Numbered from the stretch's first letter, positions 29,544-41,277 are shown. The stretch: 64,000 nt of DNA from Bacteroidota bacterium (GCA_016720655.1 JADKKE010000032.1:1-64000); one strand, 5' to 3'. The notes: generated by a model not told the origin, from the sequence alone. Program-made: numbers and translations.

Positions 29544-32500
29544 TTATGGATGTGAGGTGATCACAAACAATTGGCTGTTATTTTCAACAATACTATAGTC
29601 AGAAGATTCTACTAAGGCATCCCCTGTGAGATCTGTATCACCATATCCAAAGACGAAGTTCTGAGAATCGTTTTCGATTGCTGAATAGTCGGAAGATTCG
29701 ATGAACCCATCCTGACCCGGAGAACCGAAGTTTGAACAGTCACCGCTCCAGATAGCCCATGTATTTGGATCAACCAGAACCATGTTATTTCCGTATGCTG
29801 AAGTATCTGAAATTGTAAAGTCGTAGTCCGGTGTCAGACCCAAAGTGACAGGGTTTGCGCTCCATGTTTCGAGTCCGTTGTGGTGTGTCAATCGCAGGTA
29901 GAAACTGTTCCCATTGAATGCTCCACTGAATGAGCACAGCAAAGTTCCATCTGTTTGAAGGATACCATCAAAACATTCCATAGATATGAGCATTGAAGGA
30001 TCCATCAGGCACACGTGAAGCGTATCACAATCGGTGCCAGAACCACTTATTCCTGAATTGAACAAGGCAGCGTTCATGGGACTACCAGAAACATAATAGC
30101 CCTGGATATATGCTTTCACAGTAAGATCAACTGTTACTGTAGGAACCACAAATTGTGTTGAAGAATTCGTGAGACAAGATGGGGTATACACAGTAATAAA
30201 TCCTGTTGTTGCACCTACCGGAACTGTTGTACTGATCTGATTGACGTTGTCAACAGTGAATGTTGCACTGATGCCATTAAACTGTACACCGGTGATTCCA
30301 ACAAATCCGCTACCGGTAATGATGACAGGAGTACCTGCACTGCCTGTACCCGGAGCGAAACTTGAAATAACAATGTCGGCAGGTTCTGTGATTGTTACAG
30401 AAGTTGAAGCCGTACATCCGTTCAAATCTGTTACAAGAACCGAGTAAGATCCTGCAACCAGGCCAGCGATATCTTCTGTTACTTCACTATTGCTCCATAA
30501 GAATGAGTATCCAGGAGTGCCTCCGGAAACAGTAAGGTCGATACTACCATTTGTTCCACCAAAGCAGGAAACATCAATTTGAGTTGTAGAAAGTGAAAGT
30601 GCTGAAGGTTCTGTGATCGTTGCTGATACTGACGAAGTACATCCATTGAGATCAGTAACGGTAACTGAATAAGTTCCGGCATTCAATCCTGAAACATCTT
30701 CTGTTAATGCTCCATTCGACCACAGATAGGTGAATGCAGGTGTTCCACCGGTAACGCTGAGATCGATACTTCCGTTAGTTCCACCAAAACAAGAAACATT
30801 GCTTTGTGTAGTCGAAAGGGCAAGTGCCACAGGTTCTGTAATTGTGACGGATAGAACAGCTGTACACAAATTCAGGTCAGTAACCGTAACTGAGTAAGTA
30901 CCTGCATTAAGACCGGAAACATCTTCAGTAAGTGCGCCATTGCTCCAGAGGAATGAGTACCCTGGAGTTCCGCCTGCAACAGTCAGATCAATACTGCCAT
31001 TACTTCCTCCAAAACAGGAAACATTTACCTGAGTAGTAGAAAGTGCGATTGCAGCAGGTTCGGTGATCGTTGCACTTGCTGTTGAGGTGCAGCCATACGA
31101 ATCAGTAGCAGTAACTGTATAAATTCCTGCAGCCAGGTTGGTGGCATTATCCACTGTTTGAACAGGGGCAGTATTCCATGAATATGTAAATGGAGGTGTG
31201 CCACCGCTTACCGAAGCAAGAGCAGAACCAGTTGTTTGGCCAAAACACAACACATTTGTTGGAGTTGTTGTAACAGCAATCGCGGGACTCACATTTACTG
31301 CAATCGAATTGGAAACAATCGTACAGCCATTCACATCAGCAACTGTTGTGAAATAGGTACCACTGGTCATAGCATTCGCATGTGTGGTTGTTTCACCATT
31401 CGGCGACCAGGTATTTCCAGCAGGAATGCTGGAGACGAGTCTGACGCTTTGTCCGTTGCAAATGTTTGTCGGACCACTGGCAACAATCGAAACCTGGGTA
31501 GTCGTTCCGTTTATTTTCACGTCATCAATTCGGAATTGAGCACACGAAGTTTTTGAAAAACGAATACTGAGATTGGGCACAGCCGGAATAGTTCCGGTAG
31601 GAGTGATCAACGTCCAGACATTTAATGTCGGTTGAGTATATGTAAGAGGAGTCCAGACAATTCCGTCGGAACTCACTTCAACAACCATAACTTCTGTAGT
31701 ACAAGCTGCGACATTTGCACGTAACAGGCCAAATTGAAGTGAGAGTCCTGTGTAGTTTTCTGTATTGATTCCACTGATCACAAAGGTGCGTGGATTGGAC
31801 GTTGCAGTTCCAAAGAAAACGTTTCCACTACCACTTACACCCAGATAACCAGAAGATGCACCTGAAGTTCTAAGATCACAAAAGTTCGCTGAAGGACTGG
31901 TGTAACTGTATGTGCCGTTATTTTGCCAGCCTGTATAAAGATGCACAAATGTGTTGGCAGTTGGTGTCCCGAAATTTTCGGAATAGGCAGGCCCTGCATA
32001 ACCTGCATAATTATTCACCACAATAGTTACCGGAGTACTTGAAGCAGTACATCCAACGCCATCCGTAGTGGTGACATAGTAGGTACCTGAAGTAGAAACA
32101 GTAATTGATTGCGTTGTCTCATTCGTTGGCGACCAGAGGTAAGATGTGTTTGCAGAAGAAGTAAGTGTTACAGACCCCGGTGAACAGAAAGTCGTCGGAC
32201 CTCCCGCACTGATGGTGGGTGCTGTGCAGGTAATAATTGTAAATGGTGTGGTAGACACACCGGAACAGGATCCGATTACAACTGTAACCTGACCGGTAGT
32301 GGCACCAACCGGCACCTCCGCAGTGATCTGGAAATAATTGTCGACCGTAAATGCAGGTGAACTGACACCATTAAAAAGTACATCGGTCACTGTTGTGAAA
32401 CCACTACCGATTACTTGAATTATATCACCAACAAAACCGGATGTAGAAGGGAAATAAGTTGTTACTTCTATCAAACCGGGTTGATTCACTGTTGCTGTAG

Positions 32501-35278
32501 TTATACCAGTACAACCGTTAGCATCTGTAACAAGTGCAGAATAATTCCCGGCACCGAGTCCGGTTAATGTTGCACCTGTTGGCCCGTTTACCAGTCGGAT
32601 TCTGAAGCCAAGATATTGTTGAGTACTACAGGTGTAATAGAGCAATGATGGCAAGGAATTAGACGGTGTAAATTGTAAAGTACCAGCTTGGACTCTGCTG
32701 TTAAATACACCGGAAGTTATTTCATTCAAAGTATCACCACCAACGGAATCAGTACTGATGATAAAAGGAAATCCTGTTGCGTTGACATCAAAATAATATG
32801 TCAGACCACGTACAAGTGTGATTTCTTTTCCTTCAACACCATCTACGAGGTAACCACTTGGATGTCCAAGCCCAAAGAAAGGATGAGCTGCAGATTTCGG
32901 TGTAACTGAAACAGCAAAAGGAAGTCCGCTTTTGTTAATTGTATCCCAGACATACGTATAAGGACCAACACCACTCGTACCACTAGCCGTTACGCTTCCA
33001 TCGTAATCTCCGAAGCATGTTGCATCGGTGGAAGATGTTGTTGCAGTAATTGGAATTCCATCAACAACTGTTGTTGGCGAAGAGGAAGAACAACCCGTTG
33101 CATCAGTAACTGTTACAGTATATGTACCTGCAACCAAACTAGAAATTGAAGCTGTAGTTTGAACTGGTGAAGTGTTCCATGAATAGGTTAAAGGAGCAGT
33201 TCCCCCACTGCCAAAAGCGTCAGCTGTTCCATCATTTCCCATCCAGCACAATGGTGAAGTGTTCGTTGCGAAAACGGTGGGAGAAGGATTAACACTTGTA
33301 GTAATCACATTGAAACTGCAGTACAACCATTACCATCAGTTACTGTAGTATAGAATGAATTAGCAGTATACACATTTACAGCTTGTGTAAATGCAGGATC
33401 AGGAGACCAAGAGTTTCCTGTTGGAATATTTGATACCAACACAGCAAATTGACCATCACAGAAAGTTGTTGGCGTCGTTGCAGTAATTTCCAATTGATTT
33501 GCTGTTCCTGTCAGATTAATATCATCAATCCGGAATTGGGTGCTGTTTTGTCCTTTTGAAAACCGGATTCTCAGGTTAGCAGTTGCAGGAATAGATCCTG
33601 TAGGAGTGATAAGCGTCCATGCAGTAGTAGGAGGTTGTGTAAAGCTGAGAGCTGTCCAAACTGTTCCGTCTGAACTTACTTCAACAGTAAGAGGGTCAGT
33701 TGCAGGTGAACGCAGCATTCCGAAAGAAAGTGTAAGACTGGTATAGTGCAAAGTATTGATGCCGGAAATTGTGATGTCACGCAAACTCGGTGTAGGAAGC
33801 GTGCTGAATCCAAGAAAAATATTTCCACCGGCGCTTGCTCCGGCATAACCACTGGAAGCAGTTGTTGTGCGCACATCCGCCTGAGGAGTTGTTGAACTCG
33901 AATAAGAATAGATTCCTTGATTTTGCCAGCCTGTATATGAGTTCACCGGAGTTGTAGCGAGTGGTGTTCCTACATTTTCAGAAAACAAAGTGCCTGTCAC
34001 ACCAAATGCATTTTCAGTTACAACAGTGGGAGCAGAAGTCGCAGTACAACCGCCACCATCTGTCATGGTCACAGTGTATGAGCCGCTGGTAGAGACTACA
34101 ATAGACTGAGTGGTTTCACTGGTAGACCAGAGATAACTTGCACCTGCTGTGGAAGTGAGCGTAACCGAACCGCCGGTACAGAATGAAGTTGGACCGCCGG
34201 CTGTAATTGTTGGAGCAGAACAAGAAGTGCCGGTACCGGAGACAGCAACACTTCGGGTTGTTGCACCTGCACTTACATGATCAATTGTTCCGGAGAAAGG
34301 ACCTGTTGCACCAGGAATAAAATGAACGAAAATTGTTGTTATTGGTACAGCGCCGGAAGAAGGGGTGAGTGAAAATCCGGAAGAAAATCCTGAGCCGCTT
34401 GAAAGAGAAACCTCAAAACCAGACGGCGCTGAAATTGCAATTGGAGCTGTAAGATTCAAACCGGATACAGTGTACGATTGTTCAGTAGAAGTATTTCCTG
34501 TTTGTACGTTTCCAAAATCAGGAAGCGATGTTGTGGAGACAGTAATACTTGGTGCTGCAGCGGAACCTGAAACGGTTACGTTGTCAATCGCAAAACTTGG
34601 ACGACTACCGCCGCCACTTACCTGTCTTGATGCCCATCGGAGTTGCACGACTGCCTGATTTTCTGCACCAACAGGAAGAGTAATTGATTTCGTTGAAGAA
34701 TTCTGCGGTGTTGTTACAGCAGTGGTTTGTGTCGTGGTGTTATTTTGATACTCTGTTCCTGTTACATTCGTCCAGGCACCTGTAGTACCAACACGGTATT
34801 GCAGAATAACTTCGTTGATTCGTGTATTCGTTGCACCGTCATAAGGATTGCGGATGGTCATCACATCAAAACCTACAATTATGGTTGTGAGTCCGGTAGT
34901 GTTGATTGCAGTTGCTACACACAAATCCAGTGAACCGGTGTTCAAAGACCCAATTTTTCCATTGTAATTATGTACGTTTCCACTTGTAGTAGAAGCTGTA
35001 CTGTTTGCAGTAAGCAATCGATCTGCTGAGGGTCCGGTCAAATTAAATCCTGCACCTGGTGCTGCTGAAATTGTCCAGCCTACCCATCCTGTCGGATACG
35101 TTGTGGAAGTGTGTGCAAGTCCGGAAAAGTCCTGCGAATACGGAAGTGTTTGTGCTGCAGGGTTAGTTTGTCCGAAAGTTGAAATGGAAATACTGATGAA
35201 GAAAAAGATCATCAATCGTGTACACCATTGTACAAAATTTCCTGGGGGATTTGCGAATGGGTTTAAGTGTGTTGTCAT
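29544..35278 (-). CDS. Giant secreted SprB-repeat / IPT-TIG adhesin-like protein (one frameshift)
   Basis: Start chosen at 35,278 (MTTHLNPFANPPGNFVQW, followed by a hydrophobic FFFISISISTFGQ); about 1,911 residues after joining frames at about 33,310, where one slip splits the gene. Order: signal region, TGW-type lectin-like domain, a choice-of-anchor-like segment, a duplicated TGWQN...FRIDD domain (twice), SprB repeats with an inserted cupredoxin-like domain at 32,590-32,945, IPT/TIG, then four SprB units of about 75 residues (TTQVNVSCFGG, GGTPGYSFLWSNG, GTYSVTVTDLNGCT) between about 30,370 and 31,240, a second TIG, and two dockerin-like DGFIESSDYS/GDALVESSDYS stretches. No typical T9SS tail is seen. 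Likely a cell-surface or released adhesin; SprB repeats are linked to gliding in some relatives. Confidence 0.8.
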
Positions 35279-35446
35279 GTAATATATGTTAAGTGTTTCT
35301 TTGTTGTGATGTCTGGAAAGCCTTGATTGTATTGACTTACAGCGGGCAAACAAAGTAACAAAAAAAACAAACAGTTTCACATTATCTGCAGGTTATCAAA
35401 GTGTAAATTCGTTCTTGGTAAAATGACATAAAAACATGGTGAAATA

Positions 35447-35475
35447 AAAAATCCCCCATAGCCGTGGGGGATTTT
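35447..35475 (-). terminator. Intrinsic terminator below the 35.5-kb gene
   Basis: AAATCCCCC at 35,449-35,457 pairs with GGGGGATTT at 35,466-35,474. On the minus strand it ends in a T-run (GGGGGATTTTTTATTTC). It closes the small minus-strand gene ending at 35,500 and separates it from the SprB-like gene. Confidence 0.85.
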
Positions 35476-35499
35476 CACCTAATAAATATAGCCTGAATA

Positions 35500-35970
35500 T
35501 TATCTGTTCAAATTAAGCCTTTGGTTTCGTTCTTCGAGCAATTGCATGATGATTTTGTAATCACTCAGTGAAACAGGACGAATGTTGATTATTTCCGCGA
35601 TGTTCAGTTTTGTACACAACCGAGCACAGGTTTCTTTGTCGTATTTTTCAAAGGCTGTTTTATAAGCCTGCATATGTAGCTGAGGGATAAAGAAATATTC
35701 AACTTCGGAAAGGGCCAGGTTGTATTTGTTAATTACGATTCCCGGTTCTTTTGATCCGTTCCTAAAGGAAAACATGCTATAGATATGAATGAAGTCCTGG
35801 ATTTCGATTGCTGTCATATGCTTGTTGATTGTGAAGGCAAAGTAGTTCAGGAACGCATCAAGGTCAATTAATAATTGGTAAACGAAGTGGAAATGGTGAT
35901 GGATAGTATGGAAAGAGAAGGTGAATAAAGATTTACAATATACATTCACATGATTTGCAGCCAGAATCAT
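35500..35970 (-). CDS. Hypothetical protein
   Basis: A 156-residue protein that I do not recognise. It starts MILAANHVNVYCKSLFTFSF; an internal start at MTAIEIQDFIHIYSMFSF (residue 52) is also possible, since the first 50 residues are rich in His and Phe and look less protein-like. The later part (FEKYDKETCARLCTKLNIAEIINIRPVSLSDYKIIMQLLEERNQ) is helical and charged. It is a single-gene unit: a terminator follows it at 35,447-35,475 and the terminator of the upstream LuxR genes is at 36,056-36,083. No membrane segment or signal peptide is sure. Confidence 0.55.
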   Translation of the reverse strand: MILAANHVNVYCKSLFTFSFHTIHHHFHFVYQLLIDLDAFLNYFAFTINKHMTAIEIQDFIHIYSMFSFRNGSKEPGIVINKYNLALSEVEYFFIPQLHMQAYKTAFEKYDKETCARLCTKLNIAEIINIRPVSLSDYKIIMQLLEERNQRLNLNR

Positions 35971-36055
35971 TAAGACATTGAAAACAAGCGATATACAACG
36001 AGCTTGCGACTACTTTTGTTGAAATACTTTCAAAATCAAGCCATTGTAAAAAGCA

Positions 36056-36083
36056 AAACCCAGAGGCTGCGTCCCCTGGGTTT
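36056..36083 (-). terminator. Intrinsic terminator after the PAS-LuxR genes
   Basis: AAACCCAG at 36,056-36,063 pairs with CTGGGTTT at 36,076-36,083; on the minus strand it is followed by TTTTGCTTTTT. It lies about 130 nt after the stop of the second LuxR-type gene. Confidence 0.8.
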
Positions 36084-36209
36084 CAGAAAAGATAAAATAA
36101 TTTGGAGCTAGTGTGAAAAGTCTAACAAAGATGTACTAAGTAATCTTATTAGAAAATACCTATTAAAGGTGAAAGAATACCCAATTAATGGGGTATCGAC
36201 TTGGTATAT

Positions 36210-37320
36210 TTAGAAAAGTCCCAGTTTTTCCGCTTTTCTGATCAACTCGGCTGAATTTTTAGCGTCGAGTTTTTTCAGGAGCATTTTCCGATGTGTTTTC
36301 ACAGTGTGAGCACTTACATGAAGCCTATCGGCAATTTTTTCAGAAGAAAGTCCTTCCGACATCAAGAAAAGGACTTCAAGTTCCCGTTCGCTTAACTCTG
36401 GAGTTTCTTCTTTTTTGGCAGAGAGATTCTTGTTTTCTCGTAAGGATTGTAAGAAGCCGAGATGGATGTAAGGCTTTCCATCAATCATACGGATGGAATC
36501 TTCATGATTATTATCCTGACGATTTTTTTCAAACCTCAGAGAGGTTTTTTGATTGAAGTGAAAAAGAGGCAATCAGAAATTTTACTTGTTGATTCGCATC
36601 CCTTTCCAGGACACTGGTGATGCATTTGACCCGTATATATCCTTTGTTTTTTTTCTTGTATCTGAAAATAGTTTCCCAGGAAAAATGATCGTGAACAAAT
36701 GGTTGGTTGTTTCTTTTCTCCAGATTCTCCTGAAAATCCACCATTATTTTTGCAACGTCATCTTCGTGAATATTGGAGAGCCCAAACCCCCATCCTCCTT
36801 TGAGAAAATCTTCTTTGGTCCAACCCGTAAGAATTTCCATACCCTGACTGATAAAATGGTTCTTCCCGGTTTGTACATCCGAAACGATCCAACCGGTATC
36901 GGCCCGGTTATCCATCACTTTGAGGATGGAATGTTTTTTAGTGGAAAATAATTCGTTCTCAGTTGAAGAACCAATGCTTTGAAAAATAAATAATATGCCA
37001 ATAGGATTGTCTGATGAACCAAGATGATAGGCGGTCACATTAAATTCAAGAAGAGAAGCGCTTTTCAAAGTCTTCAGTGAAATTCTCGACGTGTAAGAGA
37101 ATCTTTTATAGAGCTTTTTATCGATTTCGAGTGTATCTAAATCTGAAAAAAGATAGAAGCAACTTTTCCCTATAAGGGAAGCCGGTGTCATCTTGACATT
37201 CTTGGAAAGGAAAGGATTGCAGTAGACAATTTTTCCGGAGCGACTGGTTACAAGGATGCCATCGGAATTGGTGTCAAAAACACTTCGGAGAGGTTTGATA
37301 AACTCGAGAACGGTCTTCAT
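36210..37320 (-). CDS. PAS-PAS-LuxR transcriptional regulator (one frameshift), copy 2
   Basis: About 370 residues. N-terminal PAS domain: FDTNSDGILVTSRSGKIVYCNPFLS; second PAS/PAC: GWIVSDVQTGKNHFISQGMEILTGW to YIRVKCITSVLERD. C-terminal HTH: LSERELEVLFLMSEGLSSEKIADRLHVSAHTVKTHRKMLLKKL. The frame breaks at about 36,531-36,533, where one A less restores SEVEKNRQDNNHEDS. It probably senses a small ligand or redox signal in the cytoplasm and binds DNA. The next gene upstream (37,326-38,413) has the same architecture and lies only 5 nt away, so the pair is a tandem duplication in one operon. Confidence 0.82.
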
Positions 37321-37325
37321 AAAAA

Positions 37326-38413
37326 TTATTCAAGGCCCCATTGATTTGCGATGCGAATTGCATCAGCGGCATTCCTTGCATCAAGTTTTTTAAACAGACT
37401 TTTCTTGTACGAATTGATGGTATTTAAACGGAGTCCTAGGATACTTGCTATTTCTTTTGCAGCGTGCCCTTCGCGGATGTATTTCAATACTTCCATTTCC
37501 CGTGGCGACAATGCGATACCAAATACAGTCGAATCGTGATTATTTTCTCCTGTAGAAGCGGAATCAATATTGTTTTGTTTTAATAATTGGTTGAGAATTT
37601 CTTCTGTTAGTTTTTTTTCTTTGTTCTTCTCTTCTGTTACATCCTGACTGAATATTATCGAATAGAGAACACGATCGTTTGCATCCCTCTCGAGAACATA
37701 ACTTTTGCTCAGGATCCATCGCCAGGATCCGTTCCGGTGTCGCCATCGGTAGGAATATTCAATTGGTTGGTGATCGTATACATAGGGAGAAGTATTCCAA
37801 AGATTCATTCCATTCAGAAATGCTTCGATCAAGGGTTTTACATCTTCCGGATGAGTCAATGATATTCCCAGTGCCCATCCATTATCAACAAATTTCTGAG
37901 CGTCCCATCCGATAATTTGTTCAAGGGCTTCAGAAACGTACAAAGTTGTTCTTGCCTGTACATCGGTTACAGTGATGAGTTCATCCTGTCGGTTGCCAAG
38001 TGCTTTCAGTAAATTGATCTGATTGTGAAAATGATTCAACCGATCTTCAGCAAGTCCATCGCTTGCTTTAAAAATAAACAATACTCCCATTGGATCATTG
38101 TTCAGATTATGAAGCATGGAATAATTTACTGTTACTGTGAACGATTTGGAATGCTTGTCGGTGCACGTTATTACCTTGATGATATTTTCATGCTGGGACA
38201 ATTCACCAAGCAAATGATCAAAACGAAATTTTGGATCATGCCGAAGATCAGCACAGTTTTACCTTTAACTTCGTCGTTTTCGTAACTGAACAATTCAAGA
38301 ATCGCCGGATTGGTGTATAAAATTTTACCATCCAGTCCCACTACCATGATTCCGTCTTTCGACAGTTCGTAGAGGGCAATTGCCGGTTGTATGTATGCGA
38401 ATAGGGTTTGCAT
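37326..38413 (-). CDS. PAS-PAS-LuxR transcriptional regulator (one frameshift), copy 1
   Basis: About 362 residues from ATG 38,413 (MQTLFAYIQPAIALYELSKD). PAS 1: KDGIMVVGLDGKILYTNPAILELFSY. After a one-base slip near 38,244 the protein goes on DPKFRFDHLLGELSQHENI. PAS 2 with PAC: LITVTDVQARTTLYVSEALEQIIGWD to SYRWRHRNGSWRWILSKSYVLERD. HTH: LSPREMEVLKYIREGHAAKEIASILGLRLNTINSYKKSLFKKL. Similar in order to the downstream copy; both carry the phrase VLERDAN before the linker. No receiver domain is present, so it is not a classic two-component regulator. Confidence 0.82.
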
Positions 38414-38677
38414 GGAAAACAATAAAAATAAAACAGCACTTGTTAACATGCAATTCGTCCAAACAATCATCGATTGTTACATGAACCAAACGATTCTCCA
38501 ACCCCATGCTTTCAAGTACAGGGAAAGGTGATTTAGTATGAAGAATTTTCAGGTAATGAATTCCACCCGAATGGAGATGTTAAAAGCTCTGTGATCTCAA
38601 AGCAAATATAAAAAGCTTCCTGAAGTAAAAAAATTATTTAACCAAAGACGCCTCGAATTGGTCAGGAAATCTTTTGG

Positions 38678-39721
38678 TCAGAAAGTCCAGGAATGTTTAT
38701 CGATTTCCTTCAAACAGATGGTTAATAAATCTATACACGATGAAATGTCTGATTTATCGGCCATTTCTATCACCTGATGCAAATGGCGGGTAGGTATGGA
38801 AATAGCACCGGCAATAGAACCTGTTTTCCCCATTCGCTGTATTCCGGCTGTGTCTGTCCCTCCGGCTTGTAGGATTTCCGGTTGCCATTTTATTTTGTGT
38901 TTGTCAGCAGTTTTTTTCATGAACTCAACCATTCTCACATCGCAGATGGTCGAAGAGTCCATAATTTTAATTGCCGCACCTCCGCCCAAGGCTGTAACCC
39001 TTTCGTGGGCCTGAGCACCCGGGACATCATAAGCAATCGTTGTGTCAAGCCCGATTCCAAAATCAGGTTCAATATGATGGGCTGCGACATGCGCGCCGCG
39101 AATGCCAACTTCTTCCTGGACAGTAAATACACCGAAGACATCATAGGGTACTGCTTTGAGTTTTCGAAATGTTTCGATGAGGATAAATACAGAAACCCTG
39201 TTGTCAATCGATTTACAATTGACGCAATTTCCCATTTCAATGAGCTTGCGCTCCCGAGTAATCGGATCTCCCACACGAATAAATTTTTCAACTTCTTTTT
39301 TTGACATTCCCATATCAATAAAAAAGTCTGTGATATGTGCAGGTTTGGTTCGCTCTTCAGCAGTCATCACATGGATCGGCTTGCTTCCCATTACTCCAAT
39401 CAGATCTTTTCGTCCATGAACGATGACCCGTTGCGCAGTGAGCGTCTTTGGATCAAAACCACCAAGTGTATGAAAACGAATAAATCCATTTTCATCGATA
39501 TGGGTGACCATGAATCCTATTTCGTCCATGTGAGCCGCGATCATCACTTTTTTATTGCCTTTTCCTTTTTTGTAAGCAGTGACATTGCCCATGTTATCTG
39601 TTTTTACAGAGTCGGCCAAAGGAGTGATTTCACGCACCACAATTTCACGAATTCTCTGCTCAAATCCGGGAGCACCCGCAGTTTCACAGATTTCTCTTAG
39701 TAATGGAATGTTTAATGACAT
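38678..39721 (-). CDS. M42 family metallopeptidase (glutamyl aminopeptidase/FrvX type)
   Basis: A 347-residue M42 peptidase: AGAPGFEQRIREIV near the start, the metal blocks AAHMDEIGFMVTHID (His, Asp), VNCKSIDNRVSVFIL (bridging Asp), FTVQEEVGIRGAHVAAHHI (Glu pair), DFGIGLDTTIAYD, and IPTRHLHQVIEM (final His). Such enzymes form dodecamers and remove N-terminal residues from peptides in the cytoplasm. All ligands are seen. A run of TAGAAAA heptamers follows upstream between it and pyk. Confidence 0.92.
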   Translation of the reverse strand: MSLNIPLLREICETAGAPGFEQRIREIVVREITPLADSVKTDNMGNVTAYKKGKGNKKVMIAAHMDEIGFMVTHIDENGFIRFHTLGGFDPKTLTAQRVIVHGRKDLIGVMGSKPIHVMTAEERTKPAHITDFFIDMGMSKKEVEKFIRVGDPITRERKLIEMGNCVNCKSIDNRVSVFILIETFRKLKAVPYDVFGVFTVQEEVGIRGAHVAAHHIEPDFGIGLDTTIAYDVPGAQAHERVTALGGGAAIKIMDSSTICDVRMVEFMKKTADKHKIKWQPEILQAGGTDTAGIQRMGKTGSIAGAISIPTRHLHQVIEMADKSDISSCIDLLTICLKEIDKHSWTF

Positions 39722-39757
39722 TTTTTTAAGTTTTTTTGTTCAAACCCCTTTTGATTT

Positions 39758-39847
39758 TAGAAAATAGAAAATAGAAAACAGAAAGTAGAAAATAGAAAAT
39801 AGAAATTAGACTGTAAATCTCCAATCTCTAATTTCTAACCTCTAACA
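39758..39847. repeat. TAGAAAA heptamer array plus TCTAATT-type stretch
   Basis: TAGAAAA, TAGAAAA, TAGAAAA, CAGAAAG, TAGAAAA, TAGAAAA, TAGAAAT at 39,758-39,809, followed by CTCTAATTTCTAACCTCTAAC ending right at the pyk stop (39,850). Confidence 0.85.
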
Positions 39848-39849
39848 AG

Positions 39850-41277
39850 CTACTTCACTCTCCCCAATTTAATCATATTCGTTCTGCTTTGTTCTGCTAA
39901 AGGAATGCTTGCCAGATTAATGATAATGTCTCCATTCTGAACACATCCTTTTTCTTTCAGTATTTGTTGCAGTTCATCGATTGTTTCATCTGTTGAAACA
40001 CTCCGATCGTAGAAGAATCCTCTGACTCCCCAGACCAGACTGAGTACATTCAACAATGCAGGTACATCAGTAAAGATAAGGATATCTGCTTCCGGTCGTT
40101 GTCCGGCAACCTTGTAAGCGGTATATCCTGAACGTGTCATTCCCACAATTGCCTTCGCTCCAACCTGAGACGCCATCACACAGGCATTGTAACATACGGA
40201 ATCGGAAATAAAAGATGTGCTTGTAATATCCGGTTTGTGATCACGATTGTAGCGATAGGCTTTTTCTTCGACAGTCTGGATAATATTGCGCATGTATTCT
40301 ACAACTTTCACAGGATACAGTCCGACAGAAGTTTCGCCACTCAGCATGACTGCATCGGCTCCATCCATGACAGAATTGGCAACATCATTTACTTCTGCAC
40401 GTGTCGGAGAATAGCTGGTGATCATGCTTTCCATCATCTGAGTAGCTATGATCACAGGTTTCGCGGCCTCAATACACTTATTGACGAGCATTTTCTGAAT
40501 GATTGGAACCTGCTCCATGGGCAATTCGACTCCCAGATCTCCGCGTGCGACCATTAGTGCATCTGTTTCATGAATGATGTAATCAATTTCATTCAATGCC
40601 TCTGGTTTTTCAATTTTCGCAATGACACGAATTTTTTTTCCGGCACGCTTGATCATGCCTTTCAGATCAACAATATCCTTTGCAGAACGTACAAAAGAAA
40701 GTCCGATCCAGTCAACATTTTGTTCAAGAGCGAAGCTGAGATCTTCCAGATCTTTCGTTGTCAGACTGGGAAGTGAAATTTTTGTTCGTGGAAGATTGAC
40801 ACCTTTGCGCGAAGATATTTTCCCCCGGCTTTCAGCAATTGCATGCACCTCATCAAGTCTGTTTGTACTCACCACACGAAGTTGAATTTTCCCATCATCA
40901 ATAAGTACAAGATCACCAATTGCCACATCTTGAGGAAACTGTTGGTAATTCATGTAAAGACGGTTGTCTTTTCCGATGCACTCATGGGTGCTGAAAATTA
41001 TTTCCTGTCCGACTTCCAACAGCATTTCATTATTCTCAACCTCACCAATCCGGAGTTTAGGGCCTTGTAAATCCACGAGTATAGAGGTGTTCGAATTCAT
41101 CTCCTTGCTGATGGAACGGATATCTTCGATCACTTTGCTGTGAATCATGTAATCTCCGTGTGATAAATTCAAACGGCAAACATCCACACCTGCCTGCATG
41201 AGTTGTTTCAGCATATCCTTAGAAGAAGACGCCGGGCCAATGGTTGCAACAATTTTGGTTTTATTATAGGGAATCAT
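39850..41277 (-). CDS. pyk: Pyruvate kinase
   Basis: A 475-residue pyruvate kinase: KIVATIGPASSSKDMLKQLM at the start, CRLNLSHGDY, DLQGPKLRIG, VRVIAKIEKPEAL (the catalytic lysine motif), VARGDLGVELP, IIATQMMESMI, PTRAEVNDVANSVMDGADAVMLSGETSVG. It transfers phosphate from phosphoenolpyruvate to ADP in glycolysis. Neighbours IPExxxVDY, rnc, fabF and acpP on the same strand form a common Bacteroidota block. Confidence 0.97.
   Translation of the reverse strand: MIPYNKTKIVATIGPASSSKDMLKQLMQAGVDVCRLNLSHGDYMIHSKVIEDIRSISKEMNSNTSILVDLQGPKLRIGEVENNEMLLEVGQEIIFSTHECIGKDNRLYMNYQQFPQDVAIGDLVLIDDGKIQLRVVSTNRLDEVHAIAESRGKISSRKGVNLPRTKISLPSLTTKDLEDLSFALEQNVDWIGLSFVRSAKDIVDLKGMIKRAGKKIRVIAKIEKPEALNEIDYIIHETDALMVARGDLGVELPMEQVPIIQKMLVNKCIEAAKPVIIATQMMESMITSYSPTRAEVNDVANSVMDGADAVMLSGETSVGLYPVKVVEYMRNIIQTVEEKAYRYNRDHKPDITSTSFISDSVCYNACVMASQVGAKAIVGMTRSGYTAYKVAGQRPEADILIFTDVPALLNVLSLVWGVRGFFYDRSVSTDETIDELQQILKEKGCVQNGDIIINLASIPLAEQSRTNMIKLGRVK

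Noticed and set aside
38414..38677. Possible small gene between the LuxR pair and the M42 peptidase
   Set aside because: Short frames here show no motif or consistent codon pattern; I see nothing definite in this gap.
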